Source: JAJECS01 sp965198185
Lineage (GTDB): Bacteria > Chloroflexota > UBA11872
Assembly (NCBI GenBank): GCA_965198185.1
Contig: CBDAOU010000001.1
Coordinates: forward strand, 930,001-994,000
Reading direction: 5' to 3'
DNA: 64,000 nucleotides
In this document: in pieces, positions 16,291 to 25,469 of the stretch
Layout: each line of letters starts with the position of its first letter
How positions within the stretch are numbered: position 1 is the stretch's first letter
Translations under genes and position numbers: made by a program
The notes under the pieces: generated by a model
Told to the model about the DNA's origin: nothing
Database searches by the model: none
What the model saw: only the letters and a program-made list of their open reading frames with translations

Positions 16291-18200
16291 CTATTCATCC
16301 GACGAAGCCCTGGGCGAAGCGCTGCGGGAGTATTTCGCGGCGGAAGCCCCCTCGCTGCGCGCGCCCACGAACCTGTGGAACTCCCTGGAGGGGCGTCTCG
16401 AAGAGCCCCGGCGCATCCCGCGCATTCGACGCAAGGTCCTGGCCGCCGCCTCGCGCTATTGGTTCCCCGCCATGGCCACCGGCGGAGCGGTCGCGGCGGG
16501 AGCCGTGCTAGCGGTCTGGGCGACTTCGGCCAATTTGGGCGAAGCGCAAGTCGTCGAGAATGATGTCGTGACTCAGGAAGTAATCAGGCAGAAGGTCCCG
16601 GTCGAGACCGTCGTCAGGAAGGAAGTGATCAAGGAGGTCGCGGTCGAGAGGATCGTGACGCAGGAAGTGATCAAGGAGGTCGTGGTCGAGAAGATCGTCG
16701 AGGTCCGAGAAAGTTGTGACTCACGGCCCAGAGCAGAGGCGTTCCTGCCGGCGGCGACCGCCGGCGACGACCTTCCAGGACAATAGGCCAGCCGCGTAGT
16801 CGCTACGGCCGACGACGCGATTTCGACCTTCAGCCTGGACACCGACCGCACGTCGTACCAGCTGGCGCTCACCTGGGCGCAGCAGGGCTACGACATCGAG
16901 CCGGACTCGGTGCGGGCCGAAGAGTGGATCAACGCCTTCAACTACCAGTACGCGCCGCCGGCGGACGATTGGGGCTTCGCGATCACCAGCGACCTCGTCG
17001 CGCATCCGCTGGAGGAGCGCAAGCACCTGGTCCGGATTGGGTTCCAGGCGGCGGAAGTTCCGGACGACCGTCCGCTCAACGTGACGTTGGTGCTCGATGC
17101 CTCGGGCTCGATGCGCGATGGCAACCGCGTGGACATCGCGCGCTCGGCGGCGGAGGCCATTCGGCAGCCTGCGCCCGCAGGATCGGGTGGCGGTGGTGCA
17201 CTTCACCACCGATGTGATCCACCATCTGACCGTGGACCATCGGTCGCCTGACGACTCCTCGGTCGAGTCCTCGATTGCGCAGCTGTCGCCGGGTGGCAGC
17301 ACCAACGTGCAGGCGGGACTGAACCTGGGGGTGCAGCTGGCCAACCGGGCGCGGCTGGAACGGCCCGAGGCGCACAACTACGTCATCCTGATGTCGGACG
17401 GGGTGGCCAACGTGGACGCCACCAACCCGTTCGCGATCCTGGAGTCGGCCTACGACCGGGACGCCGGCAACCCGCTGCGGCTCATCACCGTCGGCGTGGG
17501 GATCAACAACTACAACGACGTGTTGCTGGAGCAGCTGGCGCAGCACGGCAACGGGTGGTACCGCTACCTCGACGACCCCGACCAGGCGCGGGTCACGTTC
17601 AGCCGGGCGAACTGGCTGGCGCTGTCGACGCCCTTCGCGGACCAGACGCGGGCCCAGGTGACCTGGGACCCGGACGTGGTCAAGTCGTGGCGGATCATCG
17701 GGTATGAGAACCGGGTGACGTCGGACGCGAGCTTCGCGGAGGACCGCAAGGAATTCGCGGAGCTGCCCTCGGGCACGGCGACGACGGTGTACTACGAGGT
17801 GGAGCTGCAGGACGGCGTGCGCCGTGGTGGTGACCTCAAGCTGGGCCGGGTGGAGTTGCGCTGGGTGGTGCCGGAGACGGGCCAATCGCGCAGCCAGCAG
17901 GTGGAGGTGACGGGGCGCCCCGACAGCAGCTTCGGCAGCGCGGCGGTGGATCCGCTCCTGCGGCTGGGCGGCATCGTGGCGCTGGCGGCGGACCGCTACA
18001 GCAGTCTGCCGCGAGGCGCGGACGACGGCGCGGCTGGGGTGTCCACCGACCTGGCCATCCTGCAGGAGGAGCTGGGGACGCTGGCCGGTCCGCTGGGCGG
18101 GCTGGACGCCTACCGCGACTTCCGCTTCCTGCTGGAGCGCATGGCGGAGCGGGCCTACCAACAGGCCCCGCCGGAAGCCCCCTCCGGCTACAGCCGCTAG
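16280..18200 (+). pseudogene. transmembrane anti-sigma-like protein with extracellular vWA domain, interrupted
   Basis: Read across its breaks this is a protein of about 640 residues: cytoplasmic helical N-terminus (1-58), one membrane helix (about 62-84), a valine/glutamate/lysine repeat stalk (about 92-142, units such as EVIKEVVVEKIV), a linker, then a YfbK-like vWA region ending in GYSR. The metal-site residues are present: DASGS, the Thr of GGSTNV and the Asp of MSDG. Two lesions break it: an in-frame TAG at 16784-16786 in the linker, and a frame slip near 17160-17168 just after the DASGS strand. The fragments are 16280-16786, 16787 to about 17165 (same frame), and about 17163-18200 (another frame). 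It overlaps the ECF gene by 11 bases, so it may hold the sigma factor at the membrane. It may be a true pseudogene or a sequencing artefact. Confidence 0.75.
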
Positions 18201-18206
18201 CCCTTT

Positions 18207-18239
18207 GGCGCCTGCCGGTCACCCCGACCGGCAGGCGCC
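18207..18239 (+). terminator. strong hairpin after the vWA gene
   Basis: A perfect 14-bp stem (GGCGCCTGCCGGTC at 18207-18220, its complement at 18226-18239) with a 5-base loop begins six bases after the stop. There is no T-run, so it would act as a hairpin-only terminator or an mRNA-stabilising structure. A copy of the same stem lies at 19773-19805. Confidence 0.6.
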
Positions 18240-18376
18240 GCGGCTGCTGGCCAAAGAGGAGTTGGCCCGCTCGCAATCCAGTTGCGCGCGCTGGGCGGGC
18301 TGTGTGCGGGCAACCGGCGGCTCACCCGTGACCGTTGGCGACTGCGGGTGCTCGCCCAAGTATTTGGCTCAGGAAT

Positions 18377-18402
18377 GGAACGTTTGCGCCCAAACCGGCG
18401 TA
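18377..18402 (+). promoter_or_regulatory. second ECF-type promoter (GGAAC-N17-CGTA)
   Basis: GGAAC (18377-18381) and CGTA (18399-18402) have the same 17-base spacing as the promoter at 15673. The downstream TTTCTCTATGCAAT and a CCCGC/GCGGG hairpin are also shared. Conserved boxes with a diverged spacer suggest that these boxes were selected before the gene behind them decayed. Confidence 0.55.
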
Positions 18403-18448
18403 TTTCTCTATGCAATGCCCCGCATAGCGCGGGCTTGGAGGGCGGATC

Positions 18449-19766
18449 ATGACGGATGCAAGGGCTGTTCGGCACGATCAGGACGGTGATCGTGAAGTGA
18501 TCGACCACCAAGTGGCCAAAGCCACGCGAGGGCACCGGCTCGGTGGAAGGATCCCCGGGTGTCAGGCGGCTTCGGCGCAAGGTCCTGGCCGCCGTGGCCC
18601 ACTGCCGGATCGCCGCCGTGGTCACCGGCGCGGCGGTCGCGGTGGCGGTCCTCGCCGCAACGGCGTGCGGCGAAGCGCAGGTCGTCGAGAAGACCGTGAC
18701 AGTCACCGAGGTCCCAGCGGCCGCGGCTGAAGCCCCGTCGCCCGCCATGACAGCAGCCCCGACGGCAGCCGCGGGCAGCCCCGGCGATGCCGGCGCCGAC
18801 GGCGGCCGCGAGGGCCATCGAAAAGGTCGTGGCAAGGAGGTCCGGTCGAGACGGTGGTCATGAGAAAAGGGTGGTCGCGGTCGAGACGCCGCAGAATCTG
18901 CCGAACGCGTCGTGGTCGGAGCTGGGACGGCCCCTCCCGCCGCCGCAATGGCGGCCTCTGCTGGAAGGTGGTCACCGTGGAGGCCGTCGCGGCGGATCGG
19001 CTTCCGAAGCGGCGACCGCGGACGCGCCTCCCGGACGGTCGACCTCACAGCTGGTGAGGTCGATGAGCGCTGCACTGAGTACCTGCAATACCGCGACGTA
19101 CCGCGGGCCGCGGGTCCACGATGTCGATGTGTCGGAGCGCTTCACCATCACGGTCCTCGACGCGCTTGGTCGCCCGGTGCAAACGCCGCGGTGTCGGTAT
19201 CAGCCGGAGAGGAGACCGGGCCAGGGGCGCACGTACGCCATGGCAGACCCTGTTCTTCCCCCGCGCATTTCCTGGCGGACGGGGTGGCCAACGCCAGATC
19301 CTTCCGACGGCAGCTTCGGAGCGCGGCGGTGGACCCGCTCGCTGCGGCTGGGCGGCATCGTGGCGCTGGCGGCGGACCGCTACAGCAGCCTGCCGCGGGG
19401 CGCTGGACGACGGCTCCGCGGCTGCGGGTGTCCACCGACCTGGCCATCCTGCGACCGCGGAGACGAGCGGGTGACTTCGGACGCGACGCTTGAGCACCAT
19501 TCGGATCCGCCGACGGCGGCGGATACACCGGAGTCGCTCAACGAAGCGCTCGACACGTGGCCGTCCATACGCCCAACTGGCGGCTTGACGATGCGATCCG
19601 GCTGATCGTTCTGGTAGCCGACGCGCCGCCGCACTTGGACTACGTCGAGGACTACGACTTGCCGCCTCGAAGCCTGGAGCGCATCGCCTGGCGGAGCGGG
19701 AATACATCTTCCGGCTACCACGATGGGCAGGCCCCGCCGGAAGCCCCCTCCGGCTACAGCCGCTAG
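18449..19766 (+). pseudogene. decayed second copy of the ECF sigma/vWA locus
   Basis: The stretch begins with a recognisable copy of the sigma-factor start (MTDARAV..., then QDGDRE), jumps to the anti-sigma membrane segment (RRKVLAA..., GEAQVVEK) and retains the EAQVV stalk start. It then carries pieces of another vWA-type protein: DVSERFTITVLDALGRPV, TLFFPRAF, TPESLNEALDT, and RLDDAIRLIVLVADAPPHL near 19570-19640. Near 19340-19450 it repeats the C-terminal RLGGIVALAADRYSSLPRG segment, and it ends with the same GYSR stop. Frames change repeatedly, and most of sigma regions 2-4 and the metal-site segment are missing. It is a composite remnant of a tandem duplication and is unlikely to be functional. 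Confidence 0.75.
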
Positions 19767-19772
19767 CCAATT

Positions 19773-19805
19773 GGCGCCTGCCGGTCACCGCGACCGGCAG
19801 GCGCC
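19773..19805 (+). terminator. copy of the vWA-gene hairpin
   Basis: The same 14-bp stem as at 18207 (arms 19773-19786 and 19792-19805) with a one-base loop change, placed the same distance after the GYSR stop. It marks the right boundary of the duplicated unit. Confidence 0.6.
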
Positions 19806-19837
19806 GGTGCCAGCGGGGTCACACTGGCGACTCGGAC

Positions 19838-19861
19838 GGGCGCCCACAAGGGACGCCCTAC
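19838..19861 (-). repeat. dispersed GTAGGGCG repeat
   Basis: In reverse orientation this reads GTAGGGCGTCCCTTGTGGG followed by CGCCC. A close relative lies at 34488-34512 on the plus strand. It is a short palindromic intergenic element of unknown role. Confidence 0.5.
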
Positions 19862-19883
19862 AGGTCGAACCCGCCCGGCAGCC

Positions 19884-20207
19884 CTACGGCAGCGGCGAAT
19901 AGTCCGTCGGCTCGAGGAACCGGTTGTGAATGCGGGCCACGATCGGGCCGTCGGCCTCGGTATCGGCCCGGAGTTGCAGCCACTCGGGGTCGTTGATGAA
20001 GCTGCTCCACTTCCGCTCGCGGTCGGCCATGTCGGCAAAGCGCGTCAGATAGACCAGCCGGTCGCTGCGGCCCACGACCTCGTGCCAAAACCCCACCACG
20101 TGCACGCCGTGTCGCTCGAAGAAGCCCAGCGTATGCTCGCGGAAGCGCGCGTCGATCACGGGCATGCGGCCGGGAAGAATCTCGTAGATGCGCAATTCGT
20201 ACAGCAT
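19884..20207 (-). CDS. NIPSNAP-family protein
   Basis: From ATG 20207 the 107-residue product starts MLYELRIYEILPGRMPVIDARF and continues HTLGFFERHGVHVVGFW, the alpha/beta-barrel pattern of NIPSNAP/Dabb-like proteins. The longer upstream frame has no family similarity. Bacterial members are of unknown function. It is encoded divergently from the TrkA pair. Confidence 0.8.
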   Translation of the reverse strand: MLYELRIYEILPGRMPVIDARFREHTLGFFERHGVHVVGFWHEVVGRSDRLVYLTRFADMADRERKWSSFINDPEWLQLRADTEADGPIVARIHNRFLEPTDYSPLP

Positions 20208-20294
20208 GGCGGTGGGACCTCGGATGGCGAGCGCGCGGGAGCGTAGCATGGGGGCCGCGGGGACCGGGCGGTTTCGCCGGAAGAGCGCAGGGAC

Positions 20295-20705
20295 ATGTAC
20301 GCCATCGTGATCGGCTGCGGACGCGCCGGCGCCGAGATCGCCGCCCGCATGGACGCGGCAGGCGATTCGGTCGTGGTCATCGACCGCAGCCGCCATGCCT
20401 TCGGGCGACTTCCCGACGAGTTCAGCGGCTCGACACTCGTCGGCACCGCCATCGACCTCGACGTGCTGGAGGCCGCCGGCGTGGCCCGCGCCGACGTGCT
20501 CGTGGCGGCCACCTACGGCGACAACTCCAACCTCACCGCCGTCCAGCTCGCCCGCCTCAAGTACGGCGTTCCGCGCGTAATCGCCCGCGTCAAGGATCCC
20601 GTACGCGCCCGCGTGTTCGCCGATCGCGGCGTCGAGACCATCTGCTCCACGGACATCATCGCCGGCGCGGTCATGGACCGGATCGCGGACTCCCCGGCGG
20701 CCTAG
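20295..20705 (+). CDS. TrkA-type RCK_N potassium-transport regulatory protein
   Basis: The 136-residue protein is one Rossmann-fold RCK_N domain: YAIVIGCGRAGAEIAARM (dinucleotide-binding glycines), VVVIDRSRHAF, and the ADVLVAATYGDNSN strand. Such proteins bind NAD(H) or nucleotides on the cytoplasmic face of TrkH/KtrB potassium channels. It lacks an RCK_C domain, and the partner just downstream has one, so the two may act as a pair like CeoB/CeoC. No TrkH gene lies in the window. Confidence 0.85.
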   Translation: MYAIVIGCGRAGAEIAARMDAAGDSVVVIDRSRHAFGRLPDEFSGSTLVGTAIDLDVLEAAGVARADVLVAATYGDNSNLTAVQLARLKYGVPRVIARVKDPVRARVFADRGVETICSTDIIAGAVMDRIADSPAA

Positions 20706-20707
20706 CC

Positions 20708-21380
20708 GTGTTCATCAGTCATCGCTGGCGGCGGCAAGGTGGGCGCCGCGCTGGCGCACGACCTGCCGCCCGGCGGGCACGAAATCGTCGTCCTTGAGAA
20801 AAACCGCCGCAAGGCGCAGGACCTGGAGGATGAGCTCGGCGCCTCGGTCATTCCCCACGACGCCTCCGAGGGCCGCTGGCTCTCGACGGCGGGAGTGGCG
20901 CGGGCCGACCTCGTGATCGCCGTCACCGGCGACGACGAGGACAACCTCGTGATCTGCCAGCTCGCCCGTGCGTTGTCCAACGGTCGGGCGCGCACCATCG
21001 CCCGTCTCAATAACCCCAAGAACCAAGACGCCTTTCGCCTCCTCGATATCGAGGCCATCGTCAACGCCACCGACTTGGTCATGAGCATGATCGAGCGCGA
21101 TTTAGGCGCAGCGTCCATCGTGCACCTCATGCGTCTGCGCTCCGCGGGCCTTGAGATCGTTGAGCTGACGGTGGCTGAGGATTCGGCGGCGGCCGGGTCG
21201 TCCGTCACCGAACTGCAACTTGAGCAGTTGGGGACCCGGGTTGCCGTCGTGCTGCGTGGCGACGACGCGCTATTCACCTTCACGGACGTCGTGCTCGCGC
21301 CCGGCGACACCGTGGTCGCCGTCGTCGCAATCGCTAACGAGAGCGCCGTCCGCTCCCGTTTCGACGCCGCCCACTTCTAG
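20708..21380 (+). CDS. TrkA-type RCK_N/RCK_C protein with an N-terminal frame slip
   Basis: The natural start is GTG 20708, two bases after the first TrkA gene. Reading GTG TTC ATC, then skipping one base near 20717, gives MFIVIAGGGKVGAAL, the expected nucleotide-binding start. As sequenced, the frame with this motif has no start before GTG 20739, which would remove the glycine loop. The rest is normal: VVLEKNRRKAQDLE, the RCK_N core, and a C-terminal RCK_C domain (about 140-220) with GSSVTELQLEQLG. One extra base probably explains the defect. Confidence 0.8.
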
Positions 21381-21534
21381 GCTGCCAAGCGTCAGCGGCC
21401 GCTCCCGGTCCGTCTCGAGAGAGTCGCGGCTTCGGATCCGGTATCGGGGAGCCGGGTCATAGCCCACCCACGGACGATGCCCATGGCCGTCTGCCAGTCG
21501 CCCGCGGCCTATTGGCGGGGCGGCCGGACTCTCT

Positions 21535-22206
21535 CTACGCGGGCGGGGCTTCCTCCGGCGGCGCTTCTGCGGCCTCGCCTTCCTCGCCCGGCTCGATCTC
21601 CACTTCGTCGAGGTCGAGCTCCTCCTCCTCGATGTCGTCCGCTTGCGCCCGCAGCACGTGGACCCCCACCACCGATTCCGCGGGATCGCCCACGGGCGTA
21701 TAGGTGCCGTCCACCGCGCGCAGGTCAGCCACCACCACCTCGTCGCCAGGACCTTCCAGGCCCGCGACACTGGCCACCAGCGCCGATGGAATCTCGGACG
21801 GAAGGGCGGTGACCTCCAGCGTCGTGAGGGATTGAATCACCGTCACGCCCATCACTGCTGCCGCCGGCGCCGTCCCCTCAAGCTCAATCCCCACCTCGAC
21901 CGTCACCGGCTTGGTCAGATCGACCCGCCGGAACGTCGCGTGCAGCAAGCGGTCGGTGATGGTGTCCAGCTCGTACTCGTCGAACAGCACCGCCTCGGTT
22001 GTACCGTCGCACTCAAGGTCCAGCAGACGACCGTCGGCGCCGTGCCGCACCAGCGTGGCCAGCGCACGCTCATCCACCTGCACGGCTGTCGACGGCTGGT
22101 TCGGCGTGACGAGATTGGCCGGAATCACACCGGACTGCCGCAGACGCTTGACCGCGCGGCCGCGCACGGTGCGGGATTCGGCCTGGAGGCGTGGACGTTC
22201 AGGCAC
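21535..22206 (-). CDS. rplY: 50S ribosomal protein L25/CTC
   Basis: The 223-residue protein has an N-terminal 5S-rRNA-binding L25 domain (about 3-95: LQAESRTVRGRAVKRLRQSGVIPA) and a C-terminal TL5/CTC beta domain (VTVEVGIELEGTAPA, LPSEIPSALVASVAGLEGPGD), ending in a long acidic tail rich in Glu and Ala. This is the general-stress CTC form. The 196-base gap upstream (22207-22402) shows no gene. Confidence 0.9.
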   Translation of the reverse strand: MPERPRLQAESRTVRGRAVKRLRQSGVIPANLVTPNQPSTAVQVDERALATLVRHGADGRLLDLECDGTTEAVLFDEYELDTITDRLLHATFRRVDLTKPVTVEVGIELEGTAPAAAVMGVTVIQSLTTLEVTALPSEIPSALVASVAGLEGPGDEVVVADLRAVDGTYTPVGDPAESVVGVHVLRAQADDIEEEELDLDEVEIEPGEEGEAAEAPPEEAPPA

Positions 22207-22402
22207 TCGGATTTCCTCTGGGATGGGTTCGGCGATTTCGCCGCGAACGGTGTAGGCGGCGCCGGTGGCTCACGCACGAGCCGCGCGTAGCATGAGTCTA
22301 GAAACGCCGCCCCCTCGCGTCAACGCCAGGCGGCGGCGCGGGCCGCGGGCGCGCCACGCTTACCGGCAGCAGGCGTTCGATCACGAATGCAAATGAGAGC
22401 GG

Positions 22403-25393
22403 CTAGCGCACCGTGAATGTCACTGCGTCGGACGCCGTCTGGTTACCCGCCCGATCCGTCGCGATCGCCCGGAGGGTGTACGTCCCCGGCTCGGCCGTCC
22501 ACCGCAGGCGGTACGGGGCGCGCTGAACCTCGCCGATTTCTTCGCCGTCAATCTCGTAGGCCACCGCCGCCAATCCGCCCGCGTCCTGCAACGCCGCCCG
22601 CAACTCCAGCACGCCGGCCGGACGTTCGTCGCCGTTGGCCAGGCCCGCCACGGCCACTGCCGGCGGCGTGTTGTCCACCACAAACCGCCGAAACACCAAG
22701 TCCTCGCGCCCATTCGCCGCGCGCACCACCAGGCGCAGCGTGTAAGGGCCGTCGGGCAGTTGGCTCGTATCAATCGCCCGCAGCGGTTCCTCCGTCACCG
22801 GGCTCACGCCAACCGTCCCTATGCGCACCCAGCTTCCGGGCGCCGGCCCGGCGCCGTAGCGCAGCTCGAACTCCGCGAACAGCGGGCCCGCCGCCGTCCC
22901 CTGGATGTCCAGCACGCTGCGCACGCGCTCCAGCGGCACCGGGCGTGTGATGGCTGCTCGTTCCGATGCTCCGGTGGGCGCCACCGCCGCGACGAACGCT
23001 TCGGGCGGCAGCCGCAGCGGCGAGTCTTCCGGCAGCGTCCGCTGCCACTCGTCGGCCTCGGTCGGCAGCACCACGAACACCTGCTCCTCAACCTCGTCCA
23101 GCGGCGTATCCGGGGTGGCCAGGAGCCCAGTCGGCACGTGAATGTCAAACGGCTGATGCACCATGTCCCGCTGCACCGGCACGGTTCCCGCGAGAAAGAA
23201 CTCCTCCCGCGTCTCCGGTGTGAACGGCGATGGCAACAGGCCCGACAGCGCGTCGATCTCCTGCACCGCCACCGTCGCCGGTTGCGGCCACGCGAGCGCC
23301 GGCTGGCCCTCCAGCGCCGCCGACATGAACCGCTGCCAGATTGGCGCGGCTCCGCGCACCCCGGTCACGTCATCCATCGGCGTCCCGTCGGCATTGCCCA
23401 CCCACACCCCCGCCACCAACTGGGGCGTGTAGCCCACCGTCAGCGCGTCGCGCGTATCCTCCGTGGTCCCCGTTTTGGCTGCTGCTGCGCGGCCGGGCAG
23501 TTGGAGATTGCGCCGCACCTCGCCGAACCCGAGCACCCGCGCCTCGTCGTCGCTGAGGATCGAGGTCATCAAGAACGCCAGCCCGGGACTAATCACTTGC
23601 GTCGCCGCGATCCGGCTCGGCGCCTCCGAAACGTCCGCCCGCACCCGCGCGCTGCAGCCGTCATCCCCCAGCTGCTCGATCACCCGGCCTCGCGCGTCCA
23701 GAATGCAGAGAATGCCGGTGGGCGCCACCGCCCGGCCCTCGTTGGCGAAGACGCCATAGGCGCTGGTCAGCTCGATCAGGCGCACCTCATTCGAGCCCAG
23801 CGCCAATGCCGGGCCGATGCGCGACGGGTCGGTCAGCGTCGTAATTCCCAGTTGCTCCGCTAAGTCCACCGTGGGCACGAGCCCCGCGAACAGTTGCGTC
23901 CGCACCGCCGGGATGTTCAGCGAGCTTCCCAGCGCCGTGCGCACGCTCACCGGGCCGCTGAACCGCTCGCTGTAGTTGCGCGGCGCATAGGGCTCCTGTC
24001 CCACGATCGGCACGATCGTTGGGATATCCAGCAGCATCGTGGCCGGCGTATAGCCCCGCTGCAGCGCGCTGGCATAGGTGATGGGCTTGAACGCCGATCC
24101 CGGTTGCCGCGGCGCCAGCGTCACGTTCACCTGGCCGTCGATGGTCGCGTCGTTGAAGTCCAGGCTTCCCACCATGGCCAGGATCTCGCCCGTTCCCGGC
24201 CGCAGCGCCACCAGCGCCGCGTTCGTCACCGTCTGGTCGGCCAGCGTGGCGACGTGCTCCCGCGCCGCCGTCTCGGCGTGCTGCTGTAGGTCCAAGTCCA
24301 GCGTGGTGATGATGCGCCAGCCCTGCCAGCTCACGTCCGGCCCGTAGCGCGCTTGCACTTCATCCAACACATAGCGGAAGAAGTGCGGAGCGCGAACCTC
24401 GGCCGGCTGCGGCGGCATGATCGTGATGACCTCGCGCCGGGCCGCCTCCACCCGCGCCGGGGGCGCCAGGCCGGTCTCCTCCAGCCGGTCCAGCACCCGC
24501 AGCTGCTCCCGCCGCGCCGCCGCCGGGTCCACGTGCGGATTGTCCGTGGACGGCGACCGCAATATCCCCGCCAGCAGCGCGGCCTCCGCCAACGTCACGT
24601 CATTCAACGACTTTCCAAAATAGGTCCGCGCCGCCGCCGCCACGCCGTAGCTCAGACTCCCGTAGTAGTTCTGATTGAGGTAGAGGCCCAGAATCTCGTC
24701 CTTCGAGAATCGCTCGCTGAGCCGCCAGGCCAGCACGGCCTCCTTGACCTTGCGCTCCACCGTCTCCTCGGGCGTCAGCAGCACGTTCTTGACCAGCTGC
24801 TGCGTGATCGTGCTGGCCCCCGAGACGATCTCGCCGCCGGTGAAGTTCTGCCACAGGGCGCGCACGATGGCGCGCAACTCAACCCCTGGGTTCTCATAGA
24901 ACGTGGCATCTTCCGCCGCGATCACCGCCGCCTTCACATCGGCGGGAATCGCCTCGGGCGGCACGAGCGTTCGCCGGCCCTGACCCAGCAACTCGCCCAG
25001 CTGCCGGCCGCGCCGGTCGACGATCGTGGTGGTTTGGAACAGTCCGCTGCCGACATCCAATATCTCGTCGATCTCGGGCACGTCCGTCAGCAGCGTGCTG
25101 GCGGCCGCCGCGGCCGCGCCCACGCCGCTCGCCGCGATCACCGCGAGCACCAGCGTGGCGGCGAGGATTGACGTCGCCGCTCCGCCCGCCAGCAGCCACA
25201 GCCAAGCCGCGCCCGGCCCCCGCGATCGCCGCGGCCGGATCAGCGAACTTCGCGCAAGCCTTGCCCGCGCGTCGGGATTGACATGGCGGCCGGCGGAGGG
25301 CCGCATCCGCGAGCTACGCACCCGCACCAGCCTCACTCTCGTAGAACTCCATTCTAAGCGTGCTCTCTCCCCCAGCCCGTTACGCCGGTCCAC
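22403..25393 (-). CDS. class A penicillin-binding protein (transglycosylase/transpeptidase)
   Basis: The 996-residue bifunctional enzyme polymerises and cross-links peptidoglycan. Order of parts: basic cytoplasmic N-terminus, one membrane helix (about 62-88), GT51 domain with catalytic Glu161 in AAEDATFYENPG, then the transpeptidase with SAFK (Ser433, Lys436), SLN (491-493) and KTG (640-642). After residue 750 come a proline-rich linker and two or three Ig-like beta modules (for example NTPPAVAVAGLANGDE and DRAGNQTASD). The first ATG is used; Met30 is an alternative. The trailing Ig-like modules are longer than in most PBP1 proteins. Confidence 0.92.
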   Translation of the reverse strand: MDRRNGLGERARLEWSSTRVRLVRVRSSRMRPSAGRHVNPDARARLARSSLIRPRRSRGPGAAWLWLLAGGAATSILAATLVLAVIAASGVGAAAAAASTLLTDVPEIDEILDVGSGLFQTTTIVDRRGRQLGELLGQGRRTLVPPEAIPADVKAAVIAAEDATFYENPGVELRAIVRALWQNFTGGEIVSGASTITQQLVKNVLLTPEETVERKVKEAVLAWRLSERFSKDEILGLYLNQNYYGSLSYGVAAAARTYFGKSLNDVTLAEAALLAGILRSPSTDNPHVDPAAARREQLRVLDRLEETGLAPPARVEAARREVITIMPPQPAEVRAPHFFRYVLDEVQARYGPDVSWQGWRIITTLDLDLQQHAETAAREHVATLADQTVTNAALVALRPGTGEILAMVGSLDFNDATIDGQVNVTLAPRQPGSAFKPITYASALQRGYTPATMLLDIPTIVPIVGQEPYAPRNYSERFSGPVSVRTALGSSLNIPAVRTQLFAGLVPTVDLAEQLGITTLTDPSRIGPALALGSNEVRLIELTSAYGVFANEGRAVAPTGILCILDARGRVIEQLGDDGCSARVRADVSEAPSRIAATQVISPGLAFLMTSILSDDEARVLGFGEVRRNLQLPGRAAAAKTGTTEDTRDALTVGYTPQLVAGVWVGNADGTPMDDVTGVRGAAPIWQRFMSAALEGQPALAWPQPATVAVQEIDALSGLLPSPFTPETREEFFLAGTVPVQRDMVHQPFDIHVPTGLLATPDTPLDEVEEQVFVVLPTEADEWQRTLPEDSPLRLPPEAFVAAVAPTGASERAAITRPVPLERVRSVLDIQGTAAGPLFAEFELRYGAGPAPGSWVRIGTVGVSPVTEEPLRAIDTSQLPDGPYTLRLVVRAANGREDLVFRRFVVDNTPPAVAVAGLANGDERPAGVLELRAALQDAGGLAAVAYEIDGEEIGEVQRAPYRLRWTAEPGTYTLRAIATDRAGNQTASDAVTFTVR

Positions 25394-25469
25394 GGCCAGT
25401 GGGCCTTAAGCTGGCACTTGCGGTGGGCGGCGTTCGAAGGGATCGGCAGCGTCAAATGAGGCCGTGGGA

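Noticed and set aside
18207..18239. The 14-bp hairpin as an attachment site or transposon end
   Set aside because: Both copies sit at the same distance after the same stop codon, so a terminator duplicated with the gene is the simpler view.
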